Shown here: positions 58,690 through 64,000 of the stretch, in pieces | How positions within the stretch are numbered: position 1 is the stretch's first letter | How the letters are laid out: each line of letters opens with the position of its first letter | DNA from: Salvator merianae | Taxonomy: Eukaryota > Chordata > Lepidosauria > Squamata > Teiidae | Direction: 5' to 3' | Assembly (NCBI GenBank): GCA_003586115.2 | Contig: QVOM02000042.1 | Coordinates: forward strand, 75,656,176-75,720,175 | Length of the DNA: 64,000 bases | Notes under the pieces: generated by a model | The model's database searches: none | What the model saw: the letters and a program-made list of their open reading frames with translations, nothing else | Told to the model about the DNA's origin: nothing | Position numbers and translations under genes: made by a program

Positions 58690-60029
58690 GACAGGAAGTG
58701 TGGATCAATCACTTACAGTTACAGGAGGAATTTCAGATTGGGCATTGTAAGGCATTAGGCACGAAACTTGCTTTGTTACACCCCGCCCTCCCAAAACAGT
58801 GGCAGGACATGTATTAATCCTGTGAATTTCAGATACAAACTGAAGTTTTGGATTTATGCAGATCCACTCATACGATTTCCTGCCCACCGTGCGTTCATCA
58901 TATATTTTCATAGGCGGTACGCCTCCAAATTTGATGGTGCGTCTTGACAGGAAACCTTATATCCAAGCATGCACATAGACCAAACAAGGTAAAGAATCCC
59001 AGGCATCTGGGTGAGAAGTTTGACAGACACCAATCGCTTCCCTGATCCTGCCCAGCAGGCCCGTTCCTTCTGACTTGCTCTCGCGAGAAGCCAGACGTAG
59101 TAGGGGGTCCCACTCACTTGCAGAGGTAGAGGTCCAACCTCTGGTTCCGCTCTCATACACACATCAGTCATAAGCCATCGCTCTATTTATATCTCTTTTC
59201 GTTTCCCCATATACTTGCCAATCCTGTGTCTTCTCCGGGGAAAAGTTTATTTCTGCAGCACGCCTTTATGGTTTACCCTCTTTATCCAGCTGTCGTTCCT
59301 TCTGAGGACTTGCCACATTAGGGTCCTTTGCAGACTTTCTCAGCTGGCCGTTTAAGCCCACATGGAACCTTGTGTGGTAACTGGAATGGGGCCAGTCCCG
59401 ATCTACCAAGGCTCCAAATCTGAAGGATCCAGACACCTTCTATGCGAGGGATCCAGACACCCTCTATGTGAAGGATCCAGACACCTTCTGTGTGGAGGAT
59501 CCAGACACCTCCTATGTGAAGGATCCAGACACCTTCTATATGGAGGATCCAGACACCTCCTATGTGAAGGATCCAGACACCTTCTATATGGAGGATCCAG
59601 ACACCTCCTAAGTGAAGGATCCAGACACCTTCTCTATGGAGGATCCAGACACCTCCTAAAAGTACCAAAATTAAAATTACATGGATCCAGACACCATGTA
59701 AAGGCACCAAACCTTTGACACGGGGCAGAGCCCACACTGATAAGAAACTTATTTGCAAAAACAGAACATACAAACAGAACAAAATTTGACAGAACAAACC
59801 TGAAGGTACCAGACCTCCGCCGTGGGGTAGAGGCCCCTTGGGCTCTATGAGCTCTTAACTATGTGCACTATCAGGCTCACAGACACATACACAGACTATG
59901 CACGCAAACACATAAACACAAGGAATAACAGACAATATCAGCTGAGATAAATGAACTCCTGCAACCAGCCTCCAGATAAGGGCCGTTTTAACTTGCTCAG
60001 GGTATTTCCCTTGGAATACCCCTGCAAGT
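58690..60029 (-). other. Putative retroviral leader / 5' internal region, minus strand
   Basis: Lies directly downstream (minus-strand sense) of the LTR and primer binding site, so it should be the 5' internal region of that provirus. No gag-like protein is recognised here. It contains the 24-bp tandem array at 59425-59664. Two minus-strand ORFs toward the lower end (59171-58908, 87 codons; 58911-58705, 68 codons) are unrecognised. The second ends in a splice-donor-like GTAAGT at about 58715. The lower boundary is a guess. Confidence 0.45.
59425..59664. repeat. 24-bp tandem array, 10 units, with 48-bp higher-order pattern
   Basis: Each unit begins GGATCCAGACACC. Starts are at 59425, 59449, 59473, 59497, 59521, 59545, 59569, 59593, 59617 and 59641. 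From the third unit, two variants alternate (one with CTTCTATATGGA, the other with CTCCTATGTGAA), giving a 48-bp higher-order period. A solitary related GGATCCAGACACC lies at 59684. Because 24 is a multiple of 3, both strands stay open and give octapeptide repeats, but nothing else marks these ORFs as genes. Confidence 0.97.
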
Positions 60030-60047
60030 TTCCCGGCCAATGCACCA
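60030..60047 (-). promoter_or_regulatory. Retroviral primer binding site, tRNA-Gly type
   Basis: Minus strand TGGTGCATTGGCCGGGAA is an 18-nt complement of the 3' end of vertebrate tRNA-Gly(GCC), including the CCA that is not encoded in nuclear tRNA genes. It lies two bases after the LTR end, the correct place for initiation of minus-strand DNA synthesis. This fixes the direction of the element as minus. Confidence 0.9.
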
Positions 60048-60049
60048 AC

Positions 60050-60550
60050 TGTTAAAGAAAATCTCTAGACAGCCGGCTGCAGAGAGCCAATCATTTACTG
60101 AGTACACAAAGAGAAAACATGCATGCATGGATGGCCAGTCAAAGAATGACCATCCCGATCAATAGTTATACAAGCTTTTATACCTTTTAAGCTAACACCC
60201 AAATATAGCATTATTTCTATCTGAAATGCACTTTGCCTTCTATGCGTGCTTGGGTATGAGGTCCTTTGTCAAGACACCCCATCACGGTCAGGAGGCGTGA
60301 CGCCAATGATTGACATGTGCTGAAAGCAAGTGGGCATCGGACCATATGCTTGACACCTGAGTGAAAACCTGTGTGGCTGAAATTGATTTCATTCTCTTGG
60401 CTGCATTTTCCTTTCCCCCCTTGAGTTTCTTCTGTGGCTTGGGTGAAGCCATCTGAATAGGCAGGCGAAAGAGGAAGTTGGATAGAAGCTAAAACCACAG
60501 AGAAACTGAGATAAAGCTAAATAACTTGAGGAAACCACAAAGCCATAACA
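60050..60550 (-). repeat. Complete retroviral LTR (501 bp), minus orientation
   Basis: Bounded by the 5-bp inverted ends TGTTA (60050) and TAACA (60550), the usual TG...CA. On the minus strand it holds, in order, a U3 region, a TATA-like TATAAAAG at 60182-60175, an AGTAAA poly(A)-type signal at 60099-60094, and a U5 that leads into the primer binding site. The distance between TATA and poly(A) signal (about 80 nt) suits a short R region. No second LTR copy was found in the window. The U3 edge abuts the plus-strand gag leader without an obvious target-site duplication. Confidence 0.88.
60175..60182 (-). promoter_or_regulatory. LTR TATA-like box
   Basis: TATAAAAG on the minus strand, about 130 bp upstream of the LTR end, preceded by a GGTATAAAAGC context. 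The expected pol II promoter core of the LTR. Confidence 0.65.
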
Positions 60551-60626
60551 AAAACAAAAAAAAAAAAAGGGAAAAGTGGGGGAAGAGAAGAGAAAATTTC
60601 TATAGTAATAATTCAAGCTTTAAAGC

Positions 60627-62051
60627 ATGAGTGGTATTCCTACCAAAAAAAGGGTTGTTCCCATTCAGGGAACCCCAGCTTGGGAAATGTTCACCCAAAA
60701 TCCAGAAACTTGCAAATATTTAGAAAGTTGGCACTCACTAACTGCCCAGAACCCCAAATTGAGATTCCCGTTAGAAGGCTCTTTTAACAAAGATTGCCTC
60801 CTGTACTTACGGGAGTTATTGATCCAGCAGCTTGACTGCTGGTACTCCTGGCTCGAGCGAGCCCAGGAAAAGGAATTGCCCCCCCGGAAACGTTGGTTTG
60901 CAAACAATGAAGAGAAATTGAAAGGTGCTCTCAAGGAGCAAGAAGGGCAGCCTGAAGCCACAGCAGCCCATGCCCTCTTGTTTCTAAGAGGCAACAAAGA
61001 TGAGGGAGTGAGGCCAGGCATAGACGAACTGAGAAGGTCACCCTGCCAGGACCTAAAAATAGGAGAGATTCAAGTTGAACAGACCCCAGATTCTCTTGAT
61101 GCCCCCTCGCAAAACACTAGGTCAAAAATCAAGGCTCAAACCACTGAGCATGTCATGCCTTTACGGCAACTTCCGGGGGTGGATGCTGGAGGCCACAACC
61201 AAATACCATCTATCATCACCTGTCAGATACAGGGAAAGACTGCTAACTGCCTTATAGATACTGGCACCTCTTGCTCTATCCTTAAGGCAGCGGATTTCCC
61301 AGAGGTTAAACCCTCAAGGGAAGTAATTCAGGCAAGGGGAGCAAGTGGACACCCGGTTGCTTTGTCTGTCTCTAAACCCCTTAAAATATCTGTGGGCCCT
61401 CTACAAGAGGAACATGCTTTCCTGCTTAGCACCACCACCCCCTTGAATTTGCTCGGTAGAGACTTATTGTGTAAATTAGGGTGTGTCATATATTGTACTC
61501 AGGGAGGGGTTTTTCTGGAGGTTCCTGAACAGAATGAATTAGACGTTATTGGAGTTTTAGTAACAAATGAGGAAGAAGCCTCTGATGAAAATTTAAAAAC
61601 CTCTGAAACGCAGTTTGAACCATGGCAGCAAGTAATGCTCAGCCAAGTGCCTGATAGCCTATGGACCCAACATCCAAATGATGTGGGGACCATGCACTCG
61701 GCCACCCCAATCAAAGTTCAGTTGAACCCGGATAAGCCCCTGCCTAGAATCCCTCAGTACCCTTTGTCTAGGGCAGCTGAGGAAGGAATTGCTCTAGTCA
61801 TACAGTCTCTGCTCGAGCAAGGCATAATTTACCGCACTACTTCCTGTTGCAACACTCCCATTCTGCCAGTTCGCAAGCCGGGCACAGACCGTTGGAGATT
61901 TGTGCAGGACTTGAGAAAACTGAATGAATGTGTTATTCCCTCATTCCCAGTGGTCCCAAACCCAACCACCATTCTATCCTGCATCCCACCCACTGCGGAA
62001 TACTTTAGCACTATAGATCTTTCCAATGCATTTTTTTTCTGTAAGCATTGA
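60627..62051 (+). pseudogene. ERV gag remnant, protease and RT N-terminal part
   Basis: A 474-codon ORF. Residues 1 to about 190 are a gag-like region without recognisable capsid or CCHC motif. Residues about 195-300 are an aspartic protease with the active-site loop LIDTGTS (D at 211), where many gamma-type proteases have DTGA, and a second fold marker LLGRDLL. Residues about 355-470 are the RT fingers/palm start: ATPIKVQLNP, QGIIYRTTSCCNTPILPV, WRFVQDLRKLNE, then IDLSNAFF containing the first catalytic D. The frame stops at 62049 soon after this block, before the YxDD motif. The protein could not be an active polymerase. Confidence 0.9.
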
Positions 62052-62150
62052 TAAGGGTTCACAATACCTGTTTGCATTTACCTATAAAGGTGAACAATAT
62101 ACCTGGAATCACCTCGCTATCTTGAATCATCTGGCCAATTTGCAGGCGCT

Positions 62151-63002
62151 TTGAAGCAGGATCTGGGCGATATTACGCTCCCGGGGGGCTCGGCCCTTGT
62201 AATGTACGCAGGTGACCTACTCGTTGCGTCTTCATCCTTTGAAGCATGCAAACAGGACACCCTAGTCCTGCTCAAAGCACTGGCGGCTAGGGGACACAAG
62301 GTGTCCAAAAGCAAATTGCAACTCTGCATGCCCACGGTGAAATATTTAGGACACATCATTTCGAAAGGGGAGAGGCGATTGTCAGGGGAAAGGGTGCAAG
62401 CAGTGTTGAAAATCCCAAGACCAGTCACGAAAAAACAGCTTCGGAGTTTTCTGGAAGCTGCTGGCTATTGCAGACAATGGATTCTGTCCTTCACTGAGCT
62501 GGCCAAACCACTGCATGCCCTGACCACAGACAAGATGCCAGAACCGCTCCCGCGGACAGAGGAGCATGAAAACTCTTTCCATGCATTAAAACAAGCCCTT
62601 GCTGCAGCACCAGCTTTAAGCCTCCCAGATTACGAAAAACCATTCACACTCTATTGCCATGAAAAGGGGGGCATAGCCCAGGGCGTACTCACCCAAAAGC
62701 ATGGGGATGCACAATGGCCGGTGGCCTATTATAGCACTGCCTTAGATCCGGTGGCGGTCGGATTGCCATCCTGCCAAAGAGCAGTTGCTGCCGCGGCCAC
62801 ACTGGTAGAAGCTTCTGCCCCTCTGATCATGCAAAAACCCCTCAGGGTAGCAGTCCCCCATGCAGTAGCAGCTTTCCTCTTAAAGGTGCAAACCCAACAC
62901 CCGTCAAACTCCCGACTCACAAAATATGAATTATTGCTTTTGAATGCTGCAAATATTACCCTTGCCCACTGCCCTGATCATGCCTATGCTCACAAAATAT
63001 GA
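62151..63002 (+). pseudogene. ERV reverse transcriptase palm/thumb and connection part
   Basis: A 283-codon ORF that continues RT after the break. The position of the YxDD active site reads Y-A-G-D at residues 19-22, so the first catalytic Asp of the pair is replaced by Gly. Then follow KVSKSKLQLCMPTVKYLGHI (thumb), KQLRSFLEAAGYCRQWI, and the connection region with PVAYYSTALDPVA. The RNase H core (a DGS-type motif) that should follow is not seen, and the ORF ends at 63002. Confidence 0.9.
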
Positions 63003-63164
63003 ATTATTGCTTTGTTCCAGGAAGCGGCCCTACATGGGCCCCAGGCTGCATTTTGCCGCTCTAAAAATAAAAAGGCAGTGCCTTCTGACACAGAGAACTT
63101 CCTGCTAGCTTGTCATGGAGCTGCTCCTGTGTCAGAATGAATAAAAAGCAGAAGGAGTGAATCT

Positions 63165-64000
63165 GAGTTCTGGCAGCATCCTGGTGGGCACTCCGTAGCT
63201 CCCCGGGAAATGTTGCCATACCTGATACAAGCAGCCCATGGCAAAAGCCATATGGGTAAAGGAGGAGGAGTAGCCCTGATTGGAAAGGCATTGGTATGCC
63301 ACAGGCTTGACAGCTGTAGCACAACATTATTGTCAGGCCTGTCCCATTTGCTTGGTCCACAATGCTGGAAAGCCCATCCGTACCACTCCAGGGGCTCACC
63401 CCACCCCGGTGGAACCTTTGATCCACCTACAAATTGATTTTATTCAGCTTCCAAATCCTGGGGGCTACCAATGTACTTGCCTTTTCAGCAACTGGACTAA
63501 ATGCTGTCCATGTAGGAAGGCCGATGCCACCACAGTTGCGAAGAAATTTCTGAAAGAATTCATTCCTGGGTATGGACTCCCCCTGCTAATTTCCTCTGAC
63601 GAAGGCAGCCATTTTACTGGGCATGTCACAAAGGCTATTTTAAGATGCCTTGAATATACCCCAGCATTTCCACCACCCAAACCATTTCCAAAACTCGGGA
63701 GCAGTGGAAACACAAAATGGCATTTTGAAACACAAATTGGAAAAATTTGTGCTGAAATAAATCTGAAATGGATTGATGCCCTCCCTATTGCGCTGTTTGT
63801 CAGGCATGCTGCTTCCAGCAAGCGTGCGTGGTCTTTCACTGCATGAAATAGGGTTTGGGAGACCGAAAAAGGTACCCCAGTGATCCCAGTGATGAAATTT
63901 TCCCCATGATTTGTCCTTGGTAACCTATTGTAAAGCTTTGATTGGTTCCATCAGGTCCTTGCATGCACGTGTGAAGGAGGCACTACCTGTACCAGCAGAA
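63165..64000 (+). pseudogene. ERV integrase, frameshifted, runs off window
   Basis: A zinc-binding start (AAHGKSHMGKGG, about 63230) is in one frame. After a frame change near 63280, CQACPICLVHN supplies the CC pair. The core domain shows the first catalytic D in LQIDFIQLP, the second in LLISSDEGSHFTG, and the SSG motif at about 63700 where the expected catalytic Glu three residues after the G reads as Lys (SSGNTK). A stop follows at about 63845, and a diverged C-terminal part continues to 64000. Inactive. Confidence 0.88.

Larger units (their letters stand above)
60551..64000 (+). mobile_element. Class I (gamma-like) endogenous retrovirus, gag-pro-pol, broken
   Basis: Plus-strand coding region of an endogenous retrovirus, starting just after an oppositely oriented LTR and continuing past the window. 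The order is short gag-like N-terminus, protease, RT, connection region, integrase. Gag is strongly shortened, with no capsid or zinc knuckle seen, and the RNase H core is missing. At least one internal deletion in RT (about 62050-62150) and several frame changes are present. The RT and integrase wording (VRKPGTDRWRFVQDLRKLNE; QIDFIQL) is closest to gamma/epsilon-type retroviruses. A purine-rich tract lies at about 60559-60598. Env and a 3' LTR, if present, would lie beyond 64000. Confidence 0.92.

Noticed and set aside
58705..58911. Superficial resemblance of a Cys-containing ORF to a chemokine C-terminus
   Set aside because: Cysteine spacing and the missing N-terminal CC or CXC motif do not fit. 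It is treated as unrecognised.
59425..59664. CRISPR-like regular repeats
   Set aside because: Units are directly adjacent with no unique spacers, and the setting is vertebrate retroviral DNA. It is a tandem array.
59318..59797. 159-codon minus ORF and 118-codon plus ORF with octapeptide repeats
   Set aside because: A 24-bp period keeps all frames open. No domain or other coding signal was found.
60030..60047. tRNA-Gly gene fragment
   Set aside because: Only the last 18 nt match, and CCA is present, which nuclear tRNA genes do not encode. Its position two bases from the LTR fits a primer binding site.
60559..60598. Purine-rich tract read as a polypurine tract before a 3' LTR
   Set aside because: No TG-starting LTR follows it on the plus strand; the gag-like ORF follows instead.

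Overview
This window looks like vertebrate nuclear DNA, most likely from a squamate reptile. I see no intact host gene, no convincing host exon, no rRNA or tRNA gene, and nothing bacterial. The lineage call rests on the repeats. LINEs of several clades occur together (L2, CR1, BovB/RTE, L1 and a probable R4-type element). There are also many short non-autonomous DNA transposons, a tRNA-derived SINE head and a class I (gamma-like) endogenous retrovirus. That mixture is typical of lizards and snakes, but the species is inference.

Layout. 1-43 kb is AT-rich, gene-poor DNA scattered with MITEs. One hAT-type family (terminal repeats like TAGGGATGTGCA) has five copies, and the copy at 341-1146 keeps a perfect 8-bp target-site duplication. 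A second set of families shares a terminal repeat like GGGCCTTTTTGCACTTA over unrelated interiors. A third set contains a conserved CACACATATCTGTGG block. Several elements are near-perfect foldbacks. Degraded CR1 (18.7-19.7 kb), L2 (about 23.35-24.4 kb) and possible L1 (30.7-31.25 kb) fragments lie in the same region. A 1,244-bp block at 35.0-37.5 kb occurs twice, separated by a single N, and is probably an assembly duplication.

43-50.3 kb is a dense LINE cluster: a GC-rich long foldback (43.0-43.95 kb), a nearly complete but frameshifted L2 (about 44.0-47.27 kb, plus strand), then on the minus strand a CR1 split by a second LINE (47.27-49.77 kb), then an L1 3' fragment beside a long CCTT/CCCT microsatellite. 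50.4-58.2 kb is mostly unique sequence with further MITEs, a perfect ~60-bp inverted repeat (53.5 kb), a tRNA-like SINE head (54.25 kb) and a minus-strand BovB 3' end (57.65-58.2 kb).

58.7-64 kb holds the retroviral material. A broken gag-protease-RT-integrase region reads on the plus strand from 60627 and runs off the window end. Immediately upstream, a complete 501-bp LTR with a TATA-like box, a poly(A) signal and a tRNA-Gly primer binding site reads on the minus strand, followed by a minus-strand leader containing a 24-bp tandem array. The opposite orientations of the LTR/leader and gag-pol are the most unusual feature. An inversion of the proviral 5' end is the simplest explanation.

The elements do not form a functioning pathway. 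They are a stratified record of insertions, and every coding region seen is disabled.
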